From Cutaneotrichosporon cavernicola (Eukaryota > Basidiomycota > Tremellomycetes > Trichosporonales > Trichosporonaceae), in NCBI RefSeq assembly GCF_030864355.1, contig NC_083395.1, positions 124,001-188,000 of the forward strand: a DNA stretch of 64,000 bases, given 5' to 3'. The position numbers and the translations under genes are program-made. The notes below the pieces were generated by a model, which saw nothing but the letters and a program-made list of their open reading frames with translations, did no database searches and was not told the DNA's origin. Below are positions 10,001-21,318 of the stretch, one piece after another. Position 1 is the first letter of the stretch. Each line of letters begins with the position of its first letter.

Positions 10001-11611
10001 AACATCACCGGCGACCCGAGTGCAGACCGCTGGCGCGAGGTGGTCGCTGGTGTGCTCTTCAACAGCAAGCCGACGGACCTTGTCTGCTTTGATGATCTCG
10101 GCGCACGCTTCCAGCGCGCCGGTCTCGCCAATGCCGCGCACGTGTGCTTCCTCCTGTCGCCCAACTCGCCGTTTAGCGACATGTCGCCGACGGCCAACGA
10201 GCGGCTGGTCAAGCTCGTCGACAACGCCAGAGACGAAGACGGCGCGATCTTCGCCGAGATCGCCGAGTACGCGCGCAGCCTTGTGCCGACGCCAAAGGGC
10301 GCCGAGGCTCCGCACGCAAGCCTCCTCCAGCTGATGCCCATTAAGCTGGCCCGCGCGTGGCGCGCCGCGGAGCTCGGCGAGATCGAGCAGGCCAAGCGCT
10401 ACTGTGAGGCTATCGAGGCCTCGGCCAGACCGACCAAGCACTCGAGACTGATGATCCCGCGTCACGTCGCGGCGAGCATGGAGGACTTGCTCGAGCGGCT
10501 CACTGGCGAGCCGTCTGCATCACCCGCCAAGGGGCTCAGCATGCGCAAGAGCAACAAGTCTCTCGGTTCGTGGATCGAGGGCCGCCTCACCAAGTTCATC
10601 GCTGGTGAAGAGGAGCAGCCGGCTGCCAAGCTGGTCCCTGAGCCCAAAGAGGGCATCCCTGTCGGGCCCTTCAGCCACTTTGCGTCCATCTCGCCAGGCC
10701 CCAGCGCTGCCCCAAGCGCGGACGCCAGCAGAGCCGGATCCCACGTAGAACCCGACTATCCCCCAACAGCGTCCTCGTACGACTCGACGTACCAACCTGA
10801 AACGTCGAGCTACCAACCGTGGGGCGAGGAGGACAGCAGTACACCCCATGCCGACGATAGTGAGCTCATCAACCCAATGGCCAACATGTCGCTCGGCCCT
10901 GGCCCGGTGCCGCAAGACGACTACAAGCCAGTCCCGAAGCCGGCTGCGTTTGACGAGGACGAGGACGACATGGGCTTTGGCAATTCGTCACTGAGCCGTG
11001 GGCGCACGCCGAAGGCTGAAGCGACGCCAACAGAGGAGAAGAAGGAGGAGTCCAAGGAGGAGAAGAAGAAGGAGGCACAAAAGGGTGAGTCTTTCCAGAA
11101 GCCAGAAAAGAAGCTAACATCAGCAGGGTGGTTCGGTGGTTGGTTCGGGGGCAAGAAGAAGGACGAGTCGGGGCCCAGCTACACGAGAGCCAACCTCGGC
11201 GACGAGACCAGCATGGTATATGACCCCGACCAGAAGCGCTGGATCGTCAAGGGTGCCAAGGCAGCGCCTTCAGCGCGGTCGACGCCTCCCCCACCTCCGC
11301 GTGCACAGACCGCCTCGCCCGCGGCGGGGCGCGCAACCCCACCACCTGGCGGCTCAGCTCCACCGTCGCGACTGGCAATGGGCGCTCCATCTAGATTGTC
11401 GCTCAGCGGTCCCTCCGGTCCACCTTCAGGGCCACCTTCTGGCCCGCCCTCCAGCCTGCCGTCGGCGCCCTCGCGCGGCCCACCGCGTTCCGCGCCGCCC
11501 GGTGCGTCGCTCGACGACCTCCTCTCCCGTCCGTCGTCGGGACGGCCTGCATCAGCTGCGGCGAAGAAGAAGCGCGCGGGCAACAAGTATGTCGACGTTT
11601 TCCAGGGTTAG
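4052..11611 (+). CDS. SEC16: COPII coat assembly protein Sec16, ~2505 aa
   Basis: Peripheral ER protein that organises ER exit sites and scaffolds COPII (Sec23/24, Sec13/31) vesicle formation. The N-terminal half is disordered and Pro/Ser/Ala-rich, with a basic KKKKKKRK patch at residues 47-54. The Sec16 central conserved domain begins near residue 1711 (AVFGFGGVLITKFPG, then a HRGLVTI stretch). The ACE1/Sec16 C-terminal helical domain spans about residues 1905-2150. The tail carries the conserved GWFGGWFGGKK motif. The frame is open throughout, but 11085-11126 is a 42-nt intron (GTGAGT, branch GCTAAC, CAG) whose removal keeps frame and joins QKG to WFGGWFGG. Size and domain order fit fungal Sec16. 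The start is the first ATG after a C/T-rich leader. Confidence 0.93.
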   Translation: MSQQPAPADPAGKAVGSTQGGVASSAPAAGNVLPTPPGQATGASRNKKKKKKRKGAPSISVPADNVRDDDAEDDTGPSAPVTGASETFGAVARAESTFDFSPRLLSPEAEVPTVSETTPAMMGVPAVDTIQGADLFADDGEKAAVLGDTRSDLAPGASADVEAASKISKTVEPISAQFLAGVSTFPSNPANDFEEGAFKSTSGVDTSMDTAVEATGKEHAENMEAGHAPSDKLPSASSEPAGATPQQAAAPPMRSSQPWMPPAESAVEPMIPAGVESIAFEVPTVDDVLDGSTDIAVARTDGVPVPEMPKELGGASALFADEAETEQFLPEGPPLETFPADYPAAALSPGHKQRMRSEAHQQMMPTAEEVVPMVPLEVESIAFEGPTTDDVLDGSTDTVEAQADGVTVPQLPKELGRASALFADEAETEAFLPDGPPLETFTPDYPPVAPTSQPKTDGNSQTSSSTHALFAGDGEYTAFDVGTAGYGEAAQLDLSESKEGVSPRKETGAASSLFVDETGTGAFLPEGDDVPTFEPDYPPVAPSFAASHRATAPTGKDPAPVANARPSEASAVEQTDNKKPIPALPTMSSGQPLLAGEAESIAFDIPTYTDVAEGDVDVGEARQEGVHTPQIPTQLGAASALFADEAETEAFLPEGDDLPTFEPDFPPAVVGWVTEADKLSQSKPSQIPRAQALFAEDEPSSFGIQLSHYEEDVPSTTEASKPAANVSAAALFADDEESEFEIGQPAGDQDKAPVSMDPIPGATSARAVAQPADSSAVGNQFIQSMFSADNAHDWFVDTGIDDTQDLGRADQEKDEPMLDAEELEYDESQVPQGWFDDNGEFQWYTEEERTDVRTSMIADGSLLGKPKAKSSDVFGVVAPPEPPKQATEPEATNPYEPAVYKPPESPTGSYFRQQPTSAAPTSSIITPALAAVSPYAPATSPYAPAAPAGPSAYVPAATSPYAPAQPYGAAAPTAFDPYAPAASSIAGYGTAAYSNTVPAVSQVPKPAPPEAPKRMKSTAYDPPLRQAKSFVGRPKSTAPPAPAYTAPMVSEAPPAPPPGPPKRSQTEHGAASMLSPPMPSMPSLPRSYSAAEPITNPYDPQPVAAYEPASYAATDRSLSPPMQAPPRPSTASAAHPPKPTSFDPPLRPTSSRPPSRHASRPTFQQPPMTSPFPSTEAAPPVPAIPSQYAPPPKGVAPPTAPGVAQQPIIPPPRGPSRGASRSRAGSPKFEKFEAPPPVPAIPAGFSHPPRAASPHAARTPPTATHSPPLRTRTPIGAPPRVTSPLKNELRPDESPKRQAISMLEEFDPEGGAGVWDEGESAWSQPPPVHSTPKGVVHDDSLALTGSPQLGYESVSLVSETDANESMQATDDDTSKTPVARRVENPYALGASHHPMPPNASSVTQAAALARAAASSSPLTPRPPLQRVPSTAYEQPPPLGMPFEPVKPSLPLNPYAPPPAEGYSPYSPPSLQKPPAALTSPKEPVSQYIPGSPKKTTPFPSTRRESTEMPRLRHQHTVSNPYGPSPSHTRDNSVQDPYNPYASSQPANPYSPSAPSQPKTHSRQSSAQEPYNPYAPTSAKTDAYCPATQNKSDTYSPYSPNALQRQDSLSHYGGNDFNPYTQNKVPPPQSLGSFMTSPPVTGSQLPIATGQSAYDPYAPTTFAAPSNDLYSPGLDSFGQRAVSPPQPNYFQSMGPLDPTYVPQQVLEQRPVSEDPLGRCAPDAHNIPLAVFGFGGVLITKFPGTADDSADAPSYGYASHRGLVTIRPVAEVAEISALSTNAVPFPGPLVFDPATTKGAAGDKKRRDAVLLYLSARSEEIERGLPYLKSNASAKRRDEEAKLVMMRILTALVEGDGRLFGTPKAEEALRAALQPPVTVHPVPSLNGLDKKRASAAAPTKSQFQQLSSMVLAGDKKDAALFAANSGLWAHALVLSSAVGPDLWHDIVSRFSKAELSHDPETAGLQSAYSIFGGITPETIDDLFTAANITGDPSADRWREVVAGVLFNSKPTDLVCFDDLGARFQRAGLANAAHVCFLLSPNSPFSDMSPTANERLVKLVDNARDEDGAIFAEIAEYARSLVPTPKGAEAPHASLLQLMPIKLARAWRAAELGEIEQAKRYCEAIEASARPTKHSRLMIPRHVAASMEDLLERLTGEPSASPAKGLSMRKSNKSLGSWIEGRLTKFIAGEEEQPAAKLVPEPKEGIPVGPFSHFASISPGPSAAPSADASRAGSHVEPDYPPTASSYDSTYQPETSSYQPWGEEDSSTPHADDSELINPMANMSLGPGPVPQDDYKPVPKPAAFDEDEDDMGFGNSSLSRGRTPKAEATPTEEKKEESKEEKKKEAQKGESFQKPEKKLTSAGWFGGWFGGKKKDESGPSYTRANLGDETSMVYDPDQKRWIVKGAKAAPSARSTPPPPPRAQTASPAAGRATPPPGGSAPPSRLAMGAPSRLSLSGPSGPPSGPPSGPPSSLPSAPSRGPPRSAPPGASLDDLLSRPSSGRPASAAAKKKRAGNKYVDVFQG
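4879..6060 (+). repeat. Degenerate protein repeat in Sec16 N-terminus, four copies
   Basis: Four acidic repeats lie inside the SEC16 frame. Each contains a SIAF(E/D)xPT-like opening, then ASALFADEAETEAFLPE or a variant, then a PTFEPDYPP-like ending. Copy three is the most diverged. Shorter ALFADDE echoes occur before and after. These are probable linear interaction motifs in the disordered region. Confidence 0.75.
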
Positions 11612-11948
11612 CTTAGCATCATCATAATCGCAATCGCATGCACAGATCGGATCGAGCAGGCGTTGGGGTGTGATTGGGGCTGAGTGGCTGAGGGCGTGGG
11701 TGTTACTGAACCTAAACACCAAGGGGAGACTGGCTGTATGTCGCACTCTTGTGCTCGCTGAGCTACTTGTGCGTCACCGCGGCATCAGGCTAGTCAAACA
11801 CACTGCCTGATACACCTTGCTCAGTATTACTGATGGCCGCGTCCCAACGACCTCCGGCCCAACAAGAGTGTGACTGCACATGCGATTCATTCTTCCTTTC
11901 CCTCATTGGACCCATTGGATTACCCGTTCGAGTTGTCAAACCCGCCCA
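11612..11948. other. Convergent 3' intergenic region
   Basis: 337 bp between the 3' ends of SEC16 (+) and the GST-like gene (-). It should hold both polyadenylation regions. No gene or repeat is seen. Confidence 0.5.
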
Positions 11949-13017
11949 CTAGTGCACACCAAGCTTCTTGAACGAAGGGCGCTGCGTCCAGCCGTCCCAG
12001 TATCCCGCGACGACGGGGTCGATGGGCTCGGGGCCAATACGCTTCTGGAGGGCAGCAAACGCCTCGCCCGACACGGATCCGGCGGCACCGCCGGCATCCG
12101 TAATAATACGCGCGAGCCAAGTAATGAGGTGGTCTGGTTTCAGCGAGCTCTCTTTGAACGCTCACAGTCAGCCTCGCCAGGAGTGCTAGCGCCGCCGAGG
12201 TACGATCCCGGCGTCTTGCGAAGAATGTGGGTGACCTCGCCCCGGATAAATTCGCCGGCGCTCTTCCACTGCCCGTTGGCGTCGGCATAGATCTTCTGAC
12301 GCGTCGCCTCGTCCGGGTTGCCAGTGTAGAACGAGAGGAGGGTGCCGTTGAACTTCTGCTTGGCGAGGATGAAGTCGGCGAACTCACCGCCCTCGGTGGC
12401 GAGCTTGTCGAGCGTCTTCTGGCGGCCACCGAGGAACGCTGCGGGGAGACCCTTGGCTTTCTCGGCGCGATCTTCGTCGTTGACGGCTAGAAGGAGGAGA
12501 ACGTTCGGGTCGTGGTGGTCAGAGTGGACGGCGCGGATGAGCTTCTCGAGCTCGTGGTCCGTGTGCGTGTCCTTCTTGGGGGCGTTGGGCGCCATCTCGA
12601 TGAGCTTGCGGGTGCAGGACTTGTGTCAGTGGGCAAACAATTGGGGGGTGCGGGGGATATGACCATCTGTCCTCCGTGCTAGGTCACGGCGCAACCCGTC
12701 TGCTCCTCGGTGATCTACTCACAGTAGAGTCGTCGTACGTCTTCCCGTCCACTTGAAGACTCGGGATCGTGCCGTGAGCGTTGATCTTGAGGTATGACGG
12801 CTCAAAGTTCTGTCCCTTTCTGTCAGCGTTCCTCTCTTCCGGCACGAAAACTACATACCTCAAGCAGGTTGACGACCTTTGTCTCGACATCGTTCTGGAG
12901 ACCCAGCTCCTCAATAGCCAGCTTCGGGACCTGGCACCACGCCGACGCGAAGAAGTCGTAGAGAACTAGTGTGAGTCTGAGCACCGACTTGAGGCGTTAC
13001 GAACCAGCCTTGGACAT
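11949..13017 (-). CDS. Glutathione S-transferase-like protein, 281 aa
   Basis: Five exons: 13005-13017, 12859-12965, 12723-12809, 12166-12619 and 11949-12133. All introns are GT-AG (39, 48, 103 and 32 nt) and the joined frame closes at 846 nt. The N-terminus reads as a thioredoxin fold: VLYDFFASAWCQVPKLA, then NFEPSYLKINAHGTIPSL with the cis-Pro of GSTs, then the KTYDDST segment that precedes the glutathione-binding acidic/Ser pair. The rest is an all-helical C-terminal domain ending in GYWDGWTQRPSFKKLGVH. Likely a cytosolic conjugating or thiol-transfer enzyme. The substrate is unknown. The catalytic Tyr/Ser/Cys is not certain, although a Cys lies in the SAWCQ position. Confidence 0.8.
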
Positions 13018-13494
13018 GTTGTGATGAGTAGTGGAGAATGAGTTGGAAAGAGTCACACTTGAATCGTCTTAAGTAGTGGGCTGGACGGATGGGTCGTGAC
13101 ACTTCACATGACGTCACTGTTCCGACTGTCGCATTGAGAATGAGCCTGACGCGCGTTTGTCACCATTCCGTGCGCGGACAGTCATACACACCTACGACGG
13201 CACCAAATCCCGGACTACGTATGCAAATGCTAATGTCTACTAGCTTGAGAGCCTGAGAGCGATAAGCTCCCACCAGTAGGCTCTGCGGTTTGTCGCGGAC
13301 GGACCATACGACCTGCTGATATCGACATCAAGCACTTTGCAACCATCGGCGATTGAGCAGACCGCAGTCTCGCTTGCTTACCCAGACCATGTTCAAACGC
13401 CGTGCCGCACATGTGTACACGCCGATCGCCGAGTGTAGTGGCCCAACCCTACGCACCAGATTCACCGAACAAGGCACCATAACGTGTGCAAGCA
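13018..13494. other. Intergenic region upstream of the GST-like gene
   Basis: 477 bp between the GST-like gene start and tRNA-Met. It holds the GST promoter. No coding frame of note is seen. Confidence 0.4.
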
Positions 13495-13565
13495 GCCCCT
13501 ATGGTGTAATGGTAACACGTGAGTCTCATAATCTCTAGCCCTCAGTTCGATTCTGAGTGGGGGCA
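13495..13565 (+). tRNA. tRNA-Met (CAT), elongator type
   Basis: The sequence folds as a cloverleaf. The acceptor is GCCCCTA/TGGGGGC with one G-T pair. The D stem is GTGT/ACAC with AATGGTA in the loop. The anticodon loop is CTCATAA. The T arm is CTCAG-TTCGATT-CTGAG, and the discriminator is A. The anticodon stem has T-T at 31:39 (also seen in yeast elongator tRNA-Met) and T-T at 27:43. A TTTTT Pol III terminator follows at 13577-13581. No intron. Confidence 0.88.
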
Positions 13566-13766
13566 CTTGCAAATGCTTTTTAGCAGCTGTCTGATGTGGC
13601 GTGAGTTGTGGGCTCACGTGCAGGCAATGAATGAATCAGACGGATTGAAAGGCACAGAGGCCGAGAATACTGCTGCGAAAAAAATACCGCTCAGAAAGAA
13701 AAATGCTACTGTTACATCGATGTATGCGAAAAATGCTGAATCTAAAAAAGTCTAGTAATGAAGACT

Positions 13767-15298
13767 CTAGCAAGCAAAGGGCCGGGAGAACTTGCCGTTG
13801 CTGTAGCCGTCCTTGATGCCCTGGCCAGCGGCGTAGAGGCCAAGCGGGGTAGTGACGACAGAGATGAAAATGACGAGGATGGAGATGGCGCACATGATCT
13901 TCTTGCCGGGAGTGTTAATGGAACGGTGGACAGGCTCTTCACCCTCCTTCTCGCGCTTGCGGCCGAAGAACCAGGGCGAGTTGTCATAGAGCCAGAGGAA
14001 GCCGCCGCCGCCGCAGACGTACCACACCGAAAAGAGGGAGGAGACAATGGTGAGGAGCTGGTTGAAGAAGGGGATGAGCTCGGCAACGAGGAAGCCGACG
14101 ACCCAGATGATCGAGACCATGCCCATCCACGCCAACTGAGCGCGCCAGCTCTTGGACGTAAGGAGCTCCGAGTCACGCAGCCAGGTAATGTACAGGTACT
14201 TGGCACCGACGTTGGCGCCGAGGATACCGGAAACCATGATGGTGACGAGGGCGATCGAGTACGAGGTGATGTGGACCGGAGTCGAAGTCATGGTGAGGGC
14301 GGGCGAGGTCGTGTATTGGCCACCGAAAGCGTAGACGGTGCCACCGACAATGCAGTAGCACACGGTGGCGATGATCTGGGAGAGGGCAAACGACTTCTTA
14401 AAGTCGTTCGGATTCTTCATCTCGGAGCAGAAGGAGAAGACGGCCATGTTGCCGCCGTACGCGAAGAGGACGTTGGTGTAGCCACCGACGATATCCATAA
14501 CCGTGGGGTCGAGCGGGAAGGCGTACCACGCAATAGGGCCCTTTGCCGCCGTCTCGAGATGCGAGGGGTCCTGGACTCCCGTGCCGATAATAGTCATCAT
14601 CGAGGCGACGAGGATACAGCCGACCGAGACAAACGACATCCACCAGAGTTTGTGCCACTCGCGGTTGTATGCGAGGAGAATCGACACAACAGTGACAATG
14701 ACACCCCACCAGACATTACAGATGGCGTGTGACGAAATGCTGGTGATGGCCTGTTGGCCGACGAGGACATGGGAGCCGGCAAGACCCATCGACTTGAGGA
14801 TCATTCCAATGCCGAAGACGCGCCGTCCCCACTTGCCGAAGATGACACCACCGGCATCACCAAAGTGCATGACGCCCATGTGGTTCATTTTGAACTCGAT
14901 CATCATCCAGGCGGTAATGTAGGCGAGTGTGCCCAGCGCAACTGTGCTGATGACTCCGCCCACCACGCCCAGACGAAGGAAAATTGAAGGGAACGACAGC
15001 AGCCCAAGCGCAATGTTCTGCCCGTTAGTCACGTTTTCCACTTTTTCCATTTCAGGTCTCTCACCTCAGCAGTGGCAATGAGGAATGCCTTGATCCACCC
15101 CATGGACCGGAAATCAACATAGTCGTCATCGGCATGCAGGTCGCGCTGGGCCGAGAACGGGTCGACCTCATACGACGTCTCGAGGGCTGGGGTGAATGCC
15201 GTCTTGGTCCAGTCCTTTCCGGTCTGCATGACCGACGTCGAGTCGGTCTGCGCCTCGGTGTCGATTGAGGACCGGGCCTTTTCGCTTGCAGTAATCAT
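13767..15298 (-). CDS. AAAP-family amino-acid transporter, 494 aa
   Basis: Two exons (15065-15298 and 13767-15017) flank a 47-nt intron with branch GACTAAC. Exon 1 gives a soluble acidic N-terminus ending GWIKAFLIATAE, and splicing joins it to NIALGLLSFPSIFLRLG, the first membrane helix of the Aa_trans family (PF01490). About eleven hydrophobic helices follow, including GMILKSMGLAGSHVLVG, FAYGGNMAVFSFCSEM and TMVSGILGANVGAKYLY. Resembles fungal neutral amino-acid/methyltryptophan-resistance type carriers. It probably sits in the plasma membrane and uses a proton gradient. The substrate cannot be read from sequence. Divergent from the ceramidase gene. Confidence 0.88.
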
Positions 15299-17035
15299 GA
15301 GTAGGCAATGGATGAGTGGGATGGGGCTGATCTCAACTCAACTGACAGAGCAGTTATATCTCGTATGCTCAGATTGGCATTCCGTCAACTTTTTTCTCTG
15401 CCAAGGCTAGACAGTTGCAATCTTCCGGCCGGAGCCCACGTCCATGTTGCTCACTCACTACTCATTGAGTACCCCGACGGTGTGGACATTGCTGACCAGG
15501 GACCGGCGACACCCTGGTCCCCGTGTCCAGGGAGGTTATTCTGGGCACCAAACCGGCGGCTTTGATTCACGTGCTCGGCCACTTTGTTTCCACCAGGCAC
15601 CAGGATGGAGTTGACCAGATCACCAGGATCTCTGCTCTCAATGCTCTCCATCTGCCAGCGCGCCAATGCAAACCTGCTCGGGGCACGGACGATACCCAAC
15701 CCCGTCGGTCGGGTTAGACTCTCGGACGGGACGGGGGTATAAGCTCCAATTTCGACGTGTTTTCAGATCCAATTTTCCAACTCGAAGCCTGAAGTCACCT
15801 TCAGGTTAGCATTACTTCCCTGCGGCTTCTGGAAGACCTTCACCCAACGCTAAGCGCGTTGTCGAGGGTTCCTCGGACCATGGCTTGTTTGCGTGCACAG
15901 CAGATTCTGCCGCCGGTGAATCGGACCTGGGCATGACAGATTACATGCATCCCTCCAGGGCCTGCATGACTCCCGGCGACTCCGTAGCGAGTGGTACAAC
16001 TGACAGGAGGATAAGAATCCAAAATGGCTGGCACGTGGCCCACATGTCTGTTAGCAGTTTTCCAGAGCGGTACTTGGCGCTTGGCAGGTGGCACGTGATT
16101 CAGATCGATCTCCGCCATTATCATATGCAAGAAAATTCTCGACACCGGGTCAATCCGCGTCATTCGGGATACCCCGCAACCCCACCCCACCCCCTCGGAC
16201 GGGTCTTACATTTTACATGCTGGCCGTCGACGTACGTCCTTGTTGCCGACAGGCACGATATATATTCTTGGAATTGCATACACCAAAAGTCACCGGCACG
16301 GCATCCTTTACTCTATACTGACTGGACGGGCTGCATCAGTGGGGCGTCAGGCAAGGCGGGGCGATCCGAGGCGCCAGGTGGGGATGGACGCCCGGATGGA
16401 CGCCCCACGGATCACCGATGCACCCCACATGGTACGACGGGTGCAGCCCCCAGCCCGCACACTATATGATCACGTGACCCTTGGCACCATCCAGTCACGT
16501 GACAGGATACAGGACGCGATACCCAGTGCACTGATTCCCTCTTCTGAAATTCCCGGATACGTCATTCCACAGCCCTCTGTATCAATCGGACTACACGTCA
16601 TTTCTGTATCCTGACATTTACCTCCGCTCCGTGGTTGTACATATCGTTTCCGTATCCGTATTGGTCACATGCATTCCTTTCTCTCGGCATAGGCTTACGA
16701 CGGGCTCAAGCTTGCTTTCTAGCATTGTTTTCGTCAACATGGACGCTTCCGTACGCCAGCTGGGACTCTCGTGGCACTAACTTACCCTGATAGCACTCAT
16801 TGATCGCTTCCTCGGCCGCCGGTTAACGCGTGTACTTGGGTCACGTGCCATGATGGGCGTGCGGGGCGTTGGGTAGACTGAAACCATTTGGGCACGTCGC
16901 GTCGCGTCGCAGTGCGGTAGACCTCCCGGGTTCAGGGTACCCCTTCCGCCCCGCTTTAGTCGTATCCATGCGTTCGACGCATACATATGATGGAGAAAGA
17001 TACTGTCATTGTCTTTGCATTCTGCGTGACTCGCC
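15299..17035. promoter_or_regulatory. Divergent promoter region with five CACGTG E-boxes
   Basis: 1.74 kb between the transporter (-) and the ceramidase (+). CACGTG occurs at 16032-16037, 16092-16097, 16471-16476, 16496-16501 and 16842-16847. The two at 16471 and 16496 are both in TCACGTGA context, 25 bp apart. CACGTG is the recognition core of Cbf1/USF/SREBP-type bHLH factors. The frames here (for example 15885-16469) show no domain. Confidence 0.5.
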
Positions 17036-19177
17036 ATGCTGTGGCTGCTCTACCTACTTTTCCTCGCCGTGGCGGTACAGGCCGCCACAGGCGACCAGTA
17101 CCTCATCGGCGCAGGAAAGGGCGACATCACGGGCCCCGTCGTCGAGGTCCCATTCATGGGCTACGCCAACCTCGAGCAGAAGGGTACCGGCCTTCGACAG
17201 CGACTGTACGCGCGTTCATTTATTATTGGCGACATCAACAATCCCGCCGATAGGTTTCTGTACATTGTCTTGGATACGATTGCTGGCGACACGGCTATCC
17301 GTAATGGAATCCTTGAGGGCTTGCAAGCCCTCGGCGGGGATTATGCTTTATTCCACACGGGCAATGTCGCATTGGTCGGGACACACTCGCACTCGGGACC
17401 AGGCGGGTGGCACAACTACGTCCTAACCCAAGTGCCTGCATTGGGATTTACCAAGCAGAGTTATCAAGCCATTGTGGATGGCACTTTACTTTCTGTGAAA
17501 AAGGCGCAGGAATCTCTCTCTCCGGTACAAGTCGGGATAAGGAAACGCTAATGGAAGGGATACTTGGATGTGGGTACGGGCAATGTCCAAGACGGGGCGA
17601 TCAATCGTAGCCTCTGGGCATACCTCGCCAACCCCGAGTCCGAGCGGGCAAGATACCCCAACACAACCGACACGACAATGACGCTTCTTCGCCTCAAGCG
17701 CGCCGACGGCAAGATCCAAGGTATTCTCAACTGGTACGCTGTTCATGGCACCAGCGCACACAACAACAACACCCACGTCACCGGCGACAACAAGGGCGTT
17801 GCTGCTTACCTTTTTGAGAAGGAATTTAGTACGTCATCCGACGCGGCGCCGGGATTCGTGGCAGGTTTCTCGCAGGCCAATGTCGGCGATACATCACCCA
17901 ACGTCCTGGGCCAGTGGTGTACCGATGGTTCAGGACAGTGTTCCCTCCAAACGAGCACATGCGGCGACGGCAAGTCGACGGGATGTCATGGCCGTGGCCC
18001 GATGTGGGAGAAGAACGATAAGGGAATTTCGTCGTGCTACGAGATCGGACGGCGCCAATACGCTACTGCCAAAGACATCCTCTCTTCCATTGACGGCGGA
18101 ACACCCGTCACCGGGCCATCAGTCAAGGCGTTCCATTTCTTCCACGACATGCGTTACTTCACCTTCACCCGTCCCGACGGTTCTCAAGGCATGACCTGTC
18201 CCGCGGCCCTCGGCGAGTCTTTTGCCGCAGGCACAACGGACGGTCCTGGCGTGGGCGACTTTGCTCAAACTATCAACGCCAACCCATTCTGGAAATTTGT
18301 CGGGGGCGCACTCCGCATCCCGTCTGCCCGACAAAAGGCTTGCCAGGGAGTCAAAAAAATCCTCCTCGACGTCGGTGAGATGGACGTACCATTTGCGTGG
18401 ACGGCGAATATCGTCGACATCCAAATCTTGCGTGTTGGTCAATTCGTCATCATCGTCAGTCCGGCTGAAGTATCGACCATGGCTGGTCGGCGATGGCGCG
18501 ATGCCATTGAAAACGCAACAAAATCCATCTTGCCATCACCGGACCCCATTGTCGTCCTTGGTGGCCCGGCCAACACGTACACTCACTACGCGGTGACTCC
18601 TGAAGAATACGACATCCAACGCTACGAAGGCGCCTCGACGTTATACGGCCGCGACACCCTCAACGCATACATCAACCTCACCGTCGGCGCGATCGGTTTC
18701 CTCTCCCCGACCGCCAAGAAGCCCGCACCCGGTCCATTACCCCCCGACAACCGCGCACGCTCAACCACCATCATCCCCCCGGTAATGTACGACAACGCCC
18801 CCCTCGGCCGCAAGATGGGCCAAGTACTTTCCCAGCCGCGGGCGAGTTACCCGCGTGGCATGACTGTTACCGCAGTGTTTCAGGGGGCTAACCCCCGAAA
18901 CAACCTGCGTCTCGAGGGGACATTTGCGGCGGTCGAACAGCAACAGGCCGACGGAAGATGGGTCCGCGTTCGCGATGACTCGGATTGGCACCTCGTGTAT
19001 TCGTGGATGCGCACCGACGTCGTTTGGGGCGCATCGACAGTCCAGATTGACTGGGAGACGGGAGACGGGGCGGACAAGGGGACGTACCGCATCAAGTACT
19101 ATGGCGACCAGAAGATGTCGTTCACGGGCAAGATTGTTGCTTTTGAGGGCACCTCGAACGCATTTGCTCTTACCTAG
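17036..19177 (+). CDS. Neutral/alkaline ceramidase, secreted, 702 aa
   Basis: Hydrolyses the N-acyl bond of ceramide to sphingosine and fatty acid (PF04734/PF17048 family). Exons 17036-17524 and 17558-19177 are joined across a 33-nt GT-AG intron with GCTAAT branch, giving AQESLSP|GYLDVGTGNVQDGAINRS, which restores the family's SLxPG...INRS motif. A signal peptide (MLWLLYLLFLAVAVQA) is followed by the YLIGAGKGDITGP start of the mature enzyme. Zn-binding and active-site motifs are visible: THSHSGPGG, NWYAVHGTS, and NVGDTSPN with the likely nucleophile Ser at residue 276. The C-terminal Ig-like domain is present (VFQGANPRNNLRLEGTF). Full length for the family. Confidence 0.95.
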
Positions 19178-19292
19178 GACAGTTGTTTGTATTACAGTGA
19201 CTCGCATGTGATAATGGATCCCAAAGCTCGAGTCGGCGCTCAGTGTGTCTCCTATGGCCCAGTCTCCTCGTCACTCCGCGTGTGTCATCCAG

Positions 19293-19356
19293 GCTCAGTG
19301 TCTCCTCACGCTCAGTGTCTCCTCACGCTCAGCGTCCCCTCACGCTCAGCGTCCCA
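19293..19356. repeat. 17-bp minisatellite, ~3.8 copies
   Basis: Unit GCTCAGTGTCTCCTCAC repeats at 19293, 19310, 19327 and 19344 (last partial). Copies 3-4 share two transitions. It lies in the short convergent gap between the ceramidase and the decarboxylase. Confidence 0.9.
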
Positions 19357-19432
19357 TCAAACAAGTACACCGTTCATATGACGACTACACAGATACACAC
19401 AGGCCGTGGGCGACCAAACACATGCTGCTCCT

Positions 19433-21318
<1,886 letters not shown>

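Noticed and set aside
13758..14732. 324-residue open frame on + strand
   Set aside because: Antisense shadow of the AAAP transporter; composition (Asp/Glu/Gly) is the mirror of its GC-rich codons and no domain is present.
15885..16469. 194-residue frame in the E-box region
   Set aside because: No recognisable domain and random codon use; overlaps dense regulatory hexamers.
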